From NCBI RefSeq assembly GCF_014066305.1, contig NW_023501120.1, forward strand, positions 1 to 64,000: a DNA stretch of 64,000 nucleotides, written 5' to 3'. A model generated the notes under the pieces. That model saw only the letters and a list, made by a program, of their open reading frames with translations. It searched no databases and was not told where the DNA came from. Shown here one piece after another: positions 1 through 10,090 of the stretch. This DNA comes from Letharia columbiana. Lineage: Eukaryota; Ascomycota; Lecanoromycetes; Lecanorales; Parmeliaceae. Position 1 is the stretch's first letter. Each line of letters opens with the position of its first letter. The position numbers were made by a program, and so were the translations under genes.

Positions 1-1009
1 TAACGACGATATATCGAAAATGTATAACATTGACCCCTGCTTACGCTGAGTCACCTCAATCCTGCTATTCTGCGGCCATGTGCATCTGTACACATCTTTA
101 AGGCGTTTATAATCGACATTACATTCCTGGCTAATGAGCTCGAAGACTCCTAATCCTCCTGGCAGAGTCGGATTATACGTTGAAGGCTGGTAGACAGGTT
201 TTGCAGAAGCGCTCATCTTTGATAAGCGTGGATGGTGGAAGATGTCTGAGACGGATTACTGCAATCCCATACGTCGAGCAGCCGGGAGTCGGATTGCCAC
301 GACGGACTCGCCACCAAGTTGGAAGACGCTGTCATCGACGTCGATTGCTTCGCAAGGCAGACCAAGTACCGTAGCCCATACTCTCGAACCTTGCGCTCTT
401 TGTCGTTCGTGAGCTGCTTCGGTATAGCTTTAATACCAGTATTCCAAATTTTGTGCGCCGGGGCCCAAAAACAAATTTTTCGGGCCCGGCGACCCTAGAA
501 TATAGTCCAGAGTCTGCCTGAGGCATTCTAAAAGGATTTGAGGTTGGGGTGCTCGGGGGGGCGAGTTACGGATCTGGCTCAGGTGGCCCCGCGGAGTCCC
601 GCTTGCGGGTATAATGCGCAGTTCGACCCTAGAAGCCCGGAGCTAGCTACCTTAGGGGATTCTCTAGCCGCACCGCATAAAGTACGAAACCCTCGGCTGC
701 GCTTCTCCGCGGATCGCAAAGTTCCAACAACAGTTCGTAAAACACGAGTGTAGCGTGACCGTCACCGCATGTCAATATGGGGAGAGGTGAGTTTAAGAAA
801 AGCAATACGCATAAAGAAAGATGGCAACGATATAACTAAGTGAAACAGGAATGGTACCGCTTGATCATAGTAAAATGCTCGTTATCAAGGTTGGAGATGG
901 TACTAGTGCGAGCTACTGCTGCTACGTTAGGGTCACTGTAAGCTACATGGGACACGTTTTAAGTGAACGTGCATTGCATTCAATCTATACGACTTCATAG
1001 CTACTACTG
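1..1009. other. Intergenic, no convincing gene; contains a strong hairpin
   Basis: I see no spliced or unspliced reading frame with family features here. The short frames on both strands overlap each other and have unstructured composition. The one distinct element is a GC-rich hairpin at 456-491, listed separately. What lies to the left of the window is unknown. Confidence 0.5.
456..491. repeat. Perfect-stem-like hairpin with GC-rich base and A5/T5 top
   Basis: The left arm CGCCGGGGCCC followed by AAAAA pairs with TTTTT followed by CGGGCCCGGCG, with a CAAA loop and about one bulged base on each side. A shorter GGTAT/ATACC inverted repeat lies just upstream at 421-437. Seen directly in the sequence. 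The function is unknown: it could be a transcript 3'-end structure, a transposon-terminus relic or a replication-slippage product. Confidence 0.7.
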
Positions 1010-2272
1010 CTACTCCGTCTCGTCCAAGGTGCAGTCGTAGTTGTCGCCGGGTGCAAAAAAACCCTCAAACGCCATATCTAGCAACGACCGAGGCGGATCA
1101 CTTTCATCAGCTGTTTGATGAGTGAGAACAGAGGGGAGAGGCTCAGCTGCGTTGGCGTTGTCTGCTCCGAGCAGAGCTACCTGAGCTTGATCCTCGGTAG
1201 CCAAGACGGTACCCACCCCGGCGATATGCTGCCCTACCTCCAGGCCCTGGGAGGAGCCTGAAGGTTGAGCCTCATTAGCCGAGGCGGTGCCGACTACGGC
1301 AATCTGCTGGTCTGACTCCTGGTTTTGAGAGGGGCCTGAAGGTTGAGTTCCTGAGGTCGAGTTCTCGACCCCAGAGATCTCACCTTCTTCCTCTCTCTCG
1401 CGACCATCGTCAACATTGTCCTTCTTCTCCTTCCTCGCCCTTAACTTTTGGCGGCGTCTCGCGTTTCTCACCGCGCTCTTCCCTGGCTTCTGAACACCTG
1501 ATGGCTCAGGCGCCAAGGGATCTCTCTCTTTCTCCTTCTCCTTCTCTTTCTCCTTCTCTTTCTCCTTCTCCTTCTCCTTCTCATCTTCCTTCTTCTTCTT
1601 CTTATCCTTCTCATTGGCCTTCCTCCCCGGGCGTCTACCTCCCCGGCCTCGGTTGTTCCAGGGCAAGCCACCCCTACGGGAAGCCTGCTCAGAACCACCG
1701 CCGAACCAATTGAAGGCATCAGAAGGCATGCCTTGCGGCACACCGACTGCTGAACCTCCAACGTAAGGACCGGGAGGCGGCATCGACGGCGGATACTGCG
1801 CGCCTTGGTAGGGGAAGCGGCCCATGCCCATGGGCGGCATGACCTGCTGCGGCTGCCAGGGTGAGGAGGGGTAGGAGGGATAGGAGGGGTAGAAGGGCTG
1901 AGGAGGGTGAGGAGGGAGGGGAGGGCCGCCGTAGCTGTAGGCAGCAGCATGTGCAGATCTCGCCTGCACCTCAACACGCAATTGCTGCATTTCGGCAACC
2001 ATTTGCGCGTTTTGTTGCTGCAGCACTGAAATCTGCTGCTGGTGCGCATCCGCCGTCGGGCAAACACTGCGCCTGTGGTGCCGTATGCCGCACCGTGGAC
2101 ACGGCTGCCAGCAAGGCACTCCAGGGCGATGTCTACCCTGACATTGGCTGCACGACGGCCATTGGCCACCAGGGGCACCACCACTGCCACCGTTGTTCTC
2201 ATTGCCATTGCTACCAGCATTACCACCGGCGTTGCCGTCGGCGGTCATGACGGTATCGTTGGTTTGAGACAT
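1010..2272 (-). CDS. Zinc-knuckle low-complexity protein A
   Basis: Single-exon frame of 420 aa starting at an ATG. Residues 1-40 are Gly/Asn-rich. Two tandem knuckles follow: C41-x2-C44-x3-H48-x5-C54 and C58-x2-C61-x3-H65-x5-C71. Then come a Gln-rich short coil, a Pro/Gly/Tyr-rich stretch (about 110-200), a strongly basic Lys/Glu repeat (about 215-250, encoded by a CTTCTC-type microsatellite on the plus strand), an Arg/Lys block and an acidic C-terminus. The knuckles resemble nucleic-acid-binding CCHC motifs, but the CX2CX3HX3-5C spacing differs from the retroviral CX2CX4HX4C form. Architecture and knuckle spacing match the divergent neighbour at 3647-4888, so the two look like paralogues. 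No reverse transcriptase or integrase is adjacent, so I do not call it a Gag. RNA or DNA binding is inference. Confidence 0.6.
   Translation of the reverse strand: MSQTNDTVMTADGNAGGNAGSNGNENNGGSGGAPGGQWPSCSQCQGRHRPGVPCWQPCPRCGIRHHRRSVCPTADAHQQQISVLQQQNAQMVAEMQQLRVEVQARSAHAAAYSYGGPPLPPHPPQPFYPSYPSYPSSPWQPQQVMPPMGMGRFPYQGAQYPPSMPPPGPYVGGSAVGVPQGMPSDAFNWFGGGSEQASRRGGLPWNNRGRGGRRPGRKANEKDKKKKKEDEKEKEKEKEKEKEKEKEKERDPLAPEPSGVQKPGKSAVRNARRRQKLRARKEKKDNVDDGREREEEGEISGVENSTSGTQPSGPSQNQESDQQIAVVGTASANEAQPSGSSQGLEVGQHIAGVGTVLATEDQAQVALLGADNANAAEPLPSVLTHQTADESDPPRSLLDMAFEGFFAPGDNYDCTLDETE
1524..1610. repeat. CTTCTC/TTCTCC pyrimidine microsatellite inside a coding region
   Basis: Nearly uninterrupted C/T tract of 6-bp units (TCTCCT/TCTTTC). 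On the minus strand it encodes the Lys-Glu dipeptide run of the zinc-knuckle protein. The period is a multiple of three, so length changes keep the frame. It is likely to be length-polymorphic. Confidence 0.75.
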
Positions 2273-3646
2273 CTATAATTATTCATTAGCAAAGGGTGTG
2301 GTGCTGGAACAGAAGAAAGCAGCTTTGTTCGCGGTGCGACTATTGTCGCGTCTTGGGAGGCGGAATTTCAGGGATGCAAGGGAAGGTATGCATACCGTGT
2401 GCGGATTCAAGTCTCTCAATGAAATCTTCGTACGTTTCCAAGTCTGTTGACTATGTGTGCAAAGATGATGACTTAAGTCGCGTGTGTAGCTGTGCTGCAG
2501 AAGAAGTTGAAATGCGAGGACTTCGTTTTGTGATGATCCTCATCCACTAGCTCATGCAAGCGCGGCAAGCGCGTATCTAGATGCCTCAACAGCTAGGCCT
2601 TTGAACTGCCTCTATAAAAGTCTCACGGTTCCATAGTGCTACAGGCATATCATCATTACAATAGCTTTACCTACTGCTGAGGAGAAATACTATTGGGGAC
2701 TTGATCGGATTGAAACTACTGGAAGCTCTGAAGAGATCCAGGAGGATGGACAGTCAAGTGGTCCCTTCGGACCTACTGCAGTACACCTATAACGAAGAGT
2801 GATGTTACAAAACTAACGCAATAGCAGCAGGCACTGCTCTCAACAGACACATTCTTGTAAAGAGTATGCGATATTGACCGGACACTAGCATCCGCAAGGC
2901 CAAAATCTACATCCGCACAATTGGCTTCTCAAATTTCTCAAGATTTTTGAATTTCTTAGTTGGTAGTATGTGTGTCACTAGTCCAGGCCTTGCGACACTC
3001 TTTTCCACGGCATTGTGGTCATGAATTGGGCCACTGGAAGTTTATGGTAAGGCTTTGCTACTGACGGATTAGGTCGGCGTTCGAGTCTGTCAAGAGACTT
3101 ATCACTGGACCAAATTGGAGAAAGATATCCAAAGCAGAGCGAGCCGTAAAAGTAGTCAAATATCTCGTAGCTACGCAGAAGCTTCTTTTAAAGCTGGGAA
3201 CACGAATGCAGTCATGATTGGGCTAAAGGCTGCCTAGCAGAGAAAAGTGTGACCCAATATGCTCCAACGATACTTAAAGACATGAGTATTGGAGGCTTGA
3301 TGGCCAGGACATGTCTTATTCCCAAGAGGATTTTTACAAAGCAAGTCCGTCTGCAAGTAAATTACGCGCGCACTATCCATAACGCACTCGGCCAATCAGG
3401 ACAAATCTCGCGGGAGGCTAGCGCGATATCCGGGGTACACAAAAGTCGTCATCAACAAGCACACAGGAACATCACGCACAGACATTACACACAAAAGCAC
3501 AACATTATCTGATTCTTGATGCTTGTACGGATAATACAGTCCTTCAAGCAGCTCAACCAAGAAGCAACAAAGGTAGTCGCAATTGCCCCCTACGTATCAA
3601 CGGGCGTATGAGGCAATCTGATACTGACCAAGTCGCGTTTGCATAG
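2273..3646. other. Intergenic region between the divergent zinc-knuckle genes
   Basis: About 1.4 kb separating the start codons of the two head-to-head zinc-knuckle genes. It should hold both promoters. The small frames at 2296-2550 and 3249-3512 have no family features and no matching splice structure, so I treat them as chance. Confidence 0.45.
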
Positions 3647-4888
3647 ATGTCAGCTCAAGCATCAGGCAGTGCAGGCGGTGATGATAAGAAGCTTGATAAA
3701 GCTTCAAGGTGTGAAAAATGTGGCAATCGCCATGAGGGGGCGTGCTGGCCGAAATGTTGCACTTGTGGAAAAGTTCACAAGGGAACTTGTAGGTTCTCAA
3801 ATCCCGTACCTAATACTGTACCTGGGAATGCTGGCCGGGGGTCATCACAGGTAGGATTGACCGCGGGTTTCAATGCTCAGCAAGTAGGCTACCATCAGCC
3901 CTACAATGCGATACGATCGCCGGGCATGGAACCAGGCATGGTACCAGGCGTGGGCGGTCAGATGTTCGGTCCTGTGAGCGGCTTCGGTGGCCCATACTCT
4001 GGAGAGTACGGCGGCTATGGCGGTTTGAGCAGCCCAGGCTGGGGCTATCAAAGCTGGGGCAACCAAGGCTGGGGAAACCAGGGCTGGAGCAACCAGATCC
4101 CTGGTCATTTCGGTCAGGGTTACGGCAGCTTTCCAACCCCATCAATGGGACAAGGTACTGTCGGCTCCTTCGGCAACGTTAGTCTTCCCACCAGCAGCTA
4201 CGGCGGCCACGAGCAAGGCACCGCTAAGTGGCAGGAGATGCAAAAGCAGATCCGTGGGCCTAGGGACAACCGAAAGCCACGATGCAAAGAACATTCCAAG
4301 GACAAGAAAAAGGAGAAGGGTCCTCTAGCAGTCAAGGATGCTAGTATCGAAAAGCCGATCACAAAGAGTGCGAGGCAACGGGCCAACAAGCGGGCCAGCC
4401 AAAAGAAGAAGGAAGAAGAAATGAAAAAAGAGGAAGAGGAGCCTGCACAAGACCCATTGACGGGCCCAGCCGATCTCGAACTCGTCAGCCTTTGGGATGA
4501 GTCTAGGTTCGAGAACGCGGGAAACGTCGAGAATGCGGAGACTGTCGAAGCAGCTCCTCTTACCGACGAAAGGATGGAAAGTGTAGCTCCCTCACCGGAG
4601 GATATTGTGATCGAAGTTGGCAATATCGACGCGCAGAGCTTAATCGATGAAGTGTTTGAAACGCCTTCGGGGTTTCAATTCCCTCAAGATCAGACTCGCG
4701 TGGGAATTATGGCTGGCTTGTTAGAACAATTCGGTCAGGAGCGCATGCTGGATCTCTCCGAGTCTGCTGCGATGAACGGCACCACCATTGTTTGGGAAGC
4801 ATTCCAGCAAGATTTATTCAAAGAGCAAATCGCTGTTGTCGTAGCCGGGATGCCTCTTTCGAACTCTGGTATCAACAAGAGTTCTTAG
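3647..4888 (+). CDS. Zinc-knuckle low-complexity protein B
   Basis: Single-exon 413-aa frame from an ATG. Two tandem knuckles lie near the N-terminus: C22-x2-C25-x3-H29-x3-C33 and C37-x2-C40-x3-H44-x3-C48, with the linker Trp-Pro-Lys between them; the paralogue has Trp-Gln-Pro in the same place. Residues about 65-190 are Gly/Tyr/Gln/Trp-rich, including three near-identical GWGNQ-type pentads around 4037-4100. A basic Lys/Arg block follows (about 195-260), then an acidic C-terminal half. The same domain order is seen in the divergent gene at 1010-2272. Low-complexity Gly/Tyr/Gln stretches with a nucleic-acid-binding motif are reminiscent of condensate-forming RNA-binding proteins, but that is inference. 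Identity of the family is not known to me. Confidence 0.6.
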   Translation: MSAQASGSAGGDDKKLDKASRCEKCGNRHEGACWPKCCTCGKVHKGTCRFSNPVPNTVPGNAGRGSSQVGLTAGFNAQQVGYHQPYNAIRSPGMEPGMVPGVGGQMFGPVSGFGGPYSGEYGGYGGLSSPGWGYQSWGNQGWGNQGWSNQIPGHFGQGYGSFPTPSMGQGTVGSFGNVSLPTSSYGGHEQGTAKWQEMQKQIRGPRDNRKPRCKEHSKDKKKEKGPLAVKDASIEKPITKSARQRANKRASQKKKEEEMKKEEEEPAQDPLTGPADLELVSLWDESRFENAGNVENAETVEAAPLTDERMESVAPSPEDIVIEVGNIDAQSLIDEVFETPSGFQFPQDQTRVGIMAGLLEQFGQERMLDLSESAAMNGTTIVWEAFQQDLFKEQIAVVVAGMPLSNSGINKSS

Positions 4889-6273
4889 AGCATCTGGTTG
4901 CTGCGACTCAACTTGTTGCTGCGATTCATGCGGGTATAAAAATGACCACTGAAGATCGGCTTTGTCAGTGTATATCCCGGCATAATTATGCCGCCAGGTT
5001 CTTCCCTTTCATCAACCTGCGCCTGCGGGCATAGGAATGATGAGAGAGTTTTTTTCTTTTTTCAACTTTGATAGCTAGGCATAATAATGCACATGGCGAT
5101 AGCTTTTTCTATTAGATCAAGGAGTGTCTGTATTCGCTTTCGATAATTAGAAATTTCTGTTATCTGACAGCAATCGAAAGACCAAGGAAGAGTGTACGTT
5201 TTCAAGTCAAGAGAGGTGTTGACACAGGTACCCAGCTACTGTCCAGACGATGACAAGACAACTGTGCTCCAAGATCCTTTTGGGAAAGAAAAGTCAATGC
5301 GGAGAGGCGAGTGCTGCGCCACACGCAAGCTCGTCGCGGATCTCCGCAAGCGCTGGCGAACGCACGGACCTTCCCAATTCCAACTTCATCCTCTCTTCTC
5401 CATCTCAATTATTAAGATCTTTCTTATATCGATTTCTCTGCCAAAAACCCCTAAACTTTGTTGAACTTCCTAACGCCGCGACTTCATGGACGAGATTCAC
5501 GGAATTTTTATGACCTTTCAAATTCCAAATTTCACGTTATGACCTAAAGATTTCAGCTCATAGAACATTGACGCAATGCCAGTGCACACATCCGATTATC
5601 CTGAAACTCAACGTAGAAGCTTTGCCAAACGGAAGCTTTTGTCCGCCGCGATCTTTACTGCTTCTTTTGGAGGCTTACATATACATTCCGACATATTACC
5701 TCAATATGCCAAGCTACTAAACTACTGGACCTATCATTGCGAGATGACAAGCTATGTTCGTGCTGTCTTAAGTAGTCCAAGCACGTCTCTATCGTATTAT
5801 CGCACCACCCTCAAAGCCTATCACTCGTGAAGATTCGGCTAGATCATACGTATCACAGGCAAGTATTGACAGAAGTAGCTAGACTTTATAAGTGATGGAG
5901 ATGATTGAGAGAGTCGCCGTAACAATGGATGGAGAACCCTAATTCAGCTCCTGGTGCCCGCCCAACAGGAACTTCAATATCTTACAGATATCGTGGGGTC
6001 TACTAAGTCAAATCGGATACCGTTATTACGAAGATTCACTCAGGTAGCGCTCCTTTTTTTGAGATTTTGATTATATAAAGACGAACTAACATCAAGCCTA
6101 TCAAGTAGCAAACGAGATTGAACTGACATTCAGTCCGAAGTACAAGAGGTGAAAACTGAGTATCATTGAGTCCTAAATACAAGAAATGAAAGTGGACCAT
6201 CATTGGGTCCACGTGAAAACATGACTGTGCATCGAATGAGATCGAATTAGAGTCCTAGATGCTGGCAAGAGAA
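4889..6273. other. Intergenic, no gene seen
   Basis: Moderately AT-rich sequence between the plus-strand zinc-knuckle gene and the convergent C48-protease gene. No open frame has recognisable features. A short pair of related phrases occurs near 6130-6210 (GTCCGAAGTACAAGAGGTGAAA and GTCCTAAATACAAGAAATGAAA, each followed by an ATCATTG-like motif), suggesting a degenerate local duplication. Confidence 0.4.
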
Positions 6274-7656
6274 TTAAAGTCTGTTGGTACTAAGTCTCCA
6301 ATTCTCAAGCTCAAGCATCATGCGACGACGATACTCTGGGATGATGCTTGGGGTCAGCGTCGACAAGTCCCAGTCCGCAAGAGACCAGCGTACTATCCCG
6401 CACACGAAAACCCCGCAATCTCTGTCATTGTCCTGGGTTGGTTGCGGGTTAGGCACAATGACTCGAGTTCTTGTCACGTTGAGGGTGCCCTTGGACTTGA
6501 AGAGCAACCAGGAGGAAATGACCTGCCAAGGCTCCTCAAAGTCTTTGTCATACCCAGGCAAGCTTGAGTAATGAAAAAGGGTCCATTGCCCATCTCCCAT
6601 CTTCTGAAGCACCATCAAGATCCAATGGTTCTTTCGGACGTGGATCGGGAAAATGTGGCAAGAGACATCTTCCAACGCCGCGTCAGGGAAACGTGCAGGA
6701 GGCCATTCTCGTCGGAGATGTTTCTCCTCAAACGCTTCTACCCTTCCTTTCAGGTAATCACTCATTGTAACGCTCCATGCATGATACTTGGGGGACTTTG
6801 GAAGCTCGTCACCCCCTTGAAAAAGGCCATTGAAGGTATGGCAGACCAACGTCAAATGCGCATCGATGGCAACATCATTAACCCACTGACCTTGAGATAG
6901 CGTCGACACATCATATGCCGTAACGACCGAGCGGTTCTTGACAGAACCTTCGGTTGGAACGACACCGATGTTGTTGTCGTAGCGCTTGATGATCTCAAGG
7001 TCATCAGGATGGATGACCTCGATGCGCTTTAAGATCTCGCCGATCGCCGTCTTCACCTTCTTGCTCTTCTTGTCATCCTCGGTATCTTGACCGAGCCGCT
7101 TTGACGACTCGTCCAATTGCGCTTGAAGCCAAGCCAGCTTGTCCTTGACATCCCTGCTCTTCACAATCAGAGGCTCTGGCGCGATCTCAATCATGAGAGA
7201 GATCAAAGTCCAGACTCGGTGGATTGGGAGCAATATCCCTTTTGATAAAGGTTGAGTTGCCCCATAATGATGTTTCTGTTGATACACAGTGTTATACATT
7301 ACGGTGCCAACATCAAACGATGCCTTTAGTGAGCTTCTCTGGCCAAGCCAATCAGTGACAGCCTGCATCTTCTTGAACTCACCCGAGACTTCTTGCATCT
7401 TTTTAATAACTAAGCCGGCCGCCAAGCGCGGAGCCGACTCGTCCATGGTCATCTTCTGGACACGCAGATTAATGAATCTGCATGCCATCATGATGAACGA
7501 TGCTGCAGTCAAAAGTGTCTTCTTCTCTCCTTTGTTGTCAACGACCTTTTGGTACCATGCATTGATGGAATCCCAGGCTGTCATCGAGGGGGGGTCAGTA
7601 CTCACAATCTTAGGGACGTTGCCCAGTGGTAGATGAGTCAAAGAGATTGGAGACAT
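6274..7656 (-). CDS. Ulp1/C48-type SUMO-protease homologue
   Basis: Intronless 460-aa frame from an ATG. Residues 1-230 are helical and unassigned. Residues about 245-440 match the Ulp1 C-terminal catalytic fold (peptidase family C48): the substrate-binding WVND motif (258-261), catalytic His in KNHWILMVL (H344), oxyanion Gln in PTQDN (Q408) and nucleophile Cys in RDCGVFVC (C414). At the position normally holding the catalytic Asp (family pattern Y-D-S-L) the sequence reads HYSSL, with Ser364 in place of Asp. The protein would remove SUMO or a related modifier if active, but the missing acid makes reduced activity possible. C48 domains also occur in some fungal DNA transposons; no transposase was found nearby. 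Fold assignment is fairly sure, activity is not. Confidence 0.75.
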   Translation of the reverse strand: MSPISLTHLPLGNVPKIVSTDPPSMTAWDSINAWYQKVVDNKGEKKTLLTAASFIMMACRFINLRVQKMTMDESAPRLAAGLVIKKMQEVSGEFKKMQAVTDWLGQRSSLKASFDVGTVMYNTVYQQKHHYGATQPLSKGILLPIHRVWTLISLMIEIAPEPLIVKSRDVKDKLAWLQAQLDESSKRLGQDTEDDKKSKKVKTAIGEILKRIEVIHPDDLEIIKRYDNNIGVVPTEGSVKNRSVVTAYDVSTLSQGQWVNDVAIDAHLTLVCHTFNGLFQGGDELPKSPKYHAWSVTMSDYLKGRVEAFEEKHLRREWPPARFPDAALEDVSCHIFPIHVRKNHWILMVLQKMGDGQWTLFHYSSLPGYDKDFEEPWQVISSWLLFKSKGTLNVTRTRVIVPNPQPTQDNDRDCGVFVCGIVRWSLADWDLSTLTPSIIPEYRRRMMLELENWRLSTNRL

Positions 7657-8990
7657 GATTGATTGATCAAGAAAGCGCTGATATGTTGATTCAGATCCTT
7701 GCTGATCGCGATGTGCTTCTTGAATGTACGAGTTGTTTGTGCGACGATCGATACTGGGTAAGGTACCTACCTAACCTCAGTTTTCATACATCGCGCTGAC
7801 AAGTCGCGCTAACAAGTCGCGCTAACGGGACGAATACGGCAACCCATACTGACAGGGGGTTCAGTAGTAGTAGTAGTTATTCATGGATGAAGCCCGAAGG
7901 CAACATCAGGGTCCCAGCCGAAGGCTATGCCCCTCTAGGAGAATTCCGGCCTCGGGTGCCACCCCGGGGCCTATTTCTCGGTCCTAGAGCCACTTCTGAG
8001 TGCTAAACGCCTATCAAGCTCGCTGGCAGACTTGAGAAAGCTCCCTGTCGTGGCACCCTCGAGAAGATTTCTCTCAACCCGAAGACTCCTCTGAGTACTA
8101 CCGCCAATCAGGTTACTATCAGGTTTACAGCCGCTATTTAAATACATTCAGAGTCGCTCACGGGGGTGTTCGCTATACGCGACGCCCCCGAGGGTGCCAA
8201 GAAAGGGGGCAGTCCTTCTAACGGCTCGTCTTGTGAGAATCATTGACCGAGGGGTCAACCCCGCAACTTCAAAAGCCTAGGTTCTAGCCTTCTGGAGGTT
8301 TCCCGCCTGACCCACCCCCGAGGTCTTCAAGTCTTTATCGAATCAACCGTGACGTCACCACCGTCGATATCTGTTCAACGAGAATGCCCCAAGTAGCATA
8401 CGCCAAGGAACCCACATGTTAGTATGACTCTCACCGGACAGGGTTATGTTGAAGAGCACGTACCACCTCAGCCTTAAAGGCGTGAAGAGGCTGGCGATAA
8501 ACCTGGACCAAATCAAAACAGGGCTATTGGGACCAAAAGTTACGTCTCGAGAGCCAATACGCATCTCGTCGCATTAATTTATGCAGTCGCAACTAGTGAC
8601 TGCGTCTAACCGACTCAGTGTTTTCCACATAACGTGAATCTCGCAGTATCGAGCCCAGCCTTGCTTCAGCATTATTCACTCCCAACTCTCTTATTGGTGA
8701 AATCCAAGTTCCCGGCAATCTTGATATTCACTGAAAGCTTTAGGATAATCACTACAATCGGAAGGATCCAATCAACGACAACCCGAGGTTCACTCGGTGA
8801 ACTTAACGCCGCGTAGAGCGTGCGCAATCCACACCATACACTCACAAGCACCCACATCAATCCAACGTAACCTCCTCCTTACCAGCACCCCCCGCCTCTC
8901 TTCACACCACTTCCATCTCCTCAAGATCCCTACGCGTTTCAATACCCACCTCCTCCACGACAGCCCTACTCGTACCTTACGAGGCATATA
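7657..8990. other. Intergenic; GC-rich non-coding block at about 7850-8345
   Basis: The block at 7850-8345 is non-coding, richer in GC than its flanks, begins near a TAG trinucleotide run (7867-7878) and holds a TATTTAAATAC TATA-like site at 8143-8154. This composition could suit an old solo LTR, but I could not find matching TG...CA ends with a target-site duplication, so it is left unclassified. The remainder shows nothing. Confidence 0.35.
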
Positions 8991-9390
8991 TACATACCAC
9001 CTCACTATTCTCACACCTTCCATACGCCAACTCTACTCATTCAGCCGGCATACTATCTCAGCTCCCACACCTTTCTTACGCCACCTCTACTCACCCAGCC
9101 GACATACCATCGCCATACTCATGCCTTCCCATACGCCACCTCTACTCACTCAGCCGACATACCATCGCCATACTCACGCCTTCCATACGCCACCTCTACT
9201 CAGCCGGCATACCATCTTCTTTCTCACGCCTTCCCATACGCCACTCTACTCACTCAACCGGCATACCATCTTCTTTCTCACGCCTTCCCATGCGCCACTC
9301 TACTCACTCAGCCGGCATAACATCTCCTTTCTTACGCCTTCCATACGCCACCTCCACTCTCTCAGCCGACATACCATCTCCATCCGCAGC
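8991..9390. repeat. 54-bp minisatellite, about 7 units
   Basis: Imperfect tandem repeat whose unit contains CCTTCCATACGCCACCTCTA followed by CTCACTCAGCCGRCATACCATC. Unit anchors (RGCAT/GACAT) occur at about 9047, 9101, 9156, 9206, 9260, 9314 and 9368, giving periods of 50-55 bp. Long overlapping frames across it are a by-product of the repeat period and are not called as genes. Confidence 0.85.
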
Positions 9391-9393
9391 CAA

Positions 9394-10090
9394 GGTAGTG
9401 GATTTCGCCGTACGAAATGCAGTCCAATCTCGTTCAGGCTGACATGTGTTCGAGGTGTGTCATACGCACGGAGAGGCGGCAATGATCAGATGGATAGATG
9501 ATTGGTACACATAGTCATATCATATGTGTGTCGAGGTACTAGCGTTCCTTTGCCACAGGCCTTTGCTACTATTTCTATATACAAACGCCACTCCATAAAA
9601 TCAGTCAATTCATTACCCATCAACAACAGGCTCAGATTTACGCGTGGCACCAACATTAACAAAAAGAGGAGGAGGGGAACGGTGGAAGAAGAGGATGGAG
9701 CTCAATGCAACCGTGCAAGAAGAGCCTGCCCAGTTGAAGATGAAAGTTGGCGTCAAAAAGGAGCATCAAGATGACGAGGACGGTTCAAGGATGCCTATGA
9801 AAAAAGCCCTTTTCTTAGGCAGGACAGTGGGTCTCGCCGTACGGAATGCAGCCCCAACCCGTTCGCACTGACAGGCTTAGACATCGTGTTACGCGTGGCA
9901 GTGGCATGAATAGAAAGAGGAAGAGCGAAAGGAAAAAGGGAACGGTGGAAGAAGAGGATAAGAAGCTCAATACGATCGTACAAGAAGAGCCTACCCAATG
10001 AAGATGAAGGTTGGCGTCCAATCGGAGCATCAAGATGCCGAGGACGGTTTCAAGATGCCTGTAATCAAAACGGAGCCAGCACTTAGCCCC
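9394..10090 (+). repeat. Degenerate two-unit segmental duplication with coding-like content
   Basis: Unit 1 (about 9394-9800) and unit 2 (about 9823-10080) share several blocks in the same order: a GCCGTACGRAATGCAG phrase (9406 and 9835), a TTACGCGTGGCA phrase (9638 and 9889), GGGAACGGTGGAAGAAGAGGA (9675 and 9938) and GAGCATCAAGATG followed by ACGAGGACGG-like sequence. Unit 1 carries about 178 bp between the first two blocks that unit 2 lacks. Lys/Glu-rich frames run through both units. An ATG frame at 9998-10222 (74 aa, with a basic GKLSKGQRKRARLVKKK motif) ends just downstream. It may be a decayed small nuclear-protein gene; no family was recognised. Confidence 0.6.

Noticed and set aside
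1468..2250. Long frames overlapping the zinc-knuckle gene in other frames and on the other strand
   Set aside because: They are shadows of the biased codon and repeat composition of the real minus-strand gene; the Arg-rich and Ser/Pro-rich translations come from the microsatellite.
1010..4888. Retrotransposon gag genes
   Set aside because: Knuckles are CX2CX3HX3-5C rather than CX2CX4HX4C, and there is no reverse transcriptase, integrase, protease or LTR nearby.
7850..8345. Solo LTR of a Gypsy-type element
   Set aside because: Composition and a TATA-like site fit, but I could not find TG...CA ends with a flanking target-site duplication or a second copy in the window.
8797..9501. 234-codon plus-strand open frame
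   Set aside because: It spans the 54-bp minisatellite, whose period is a multiple of three, so openness is an artefact of the repeat. No homologous domain and no start context of note.
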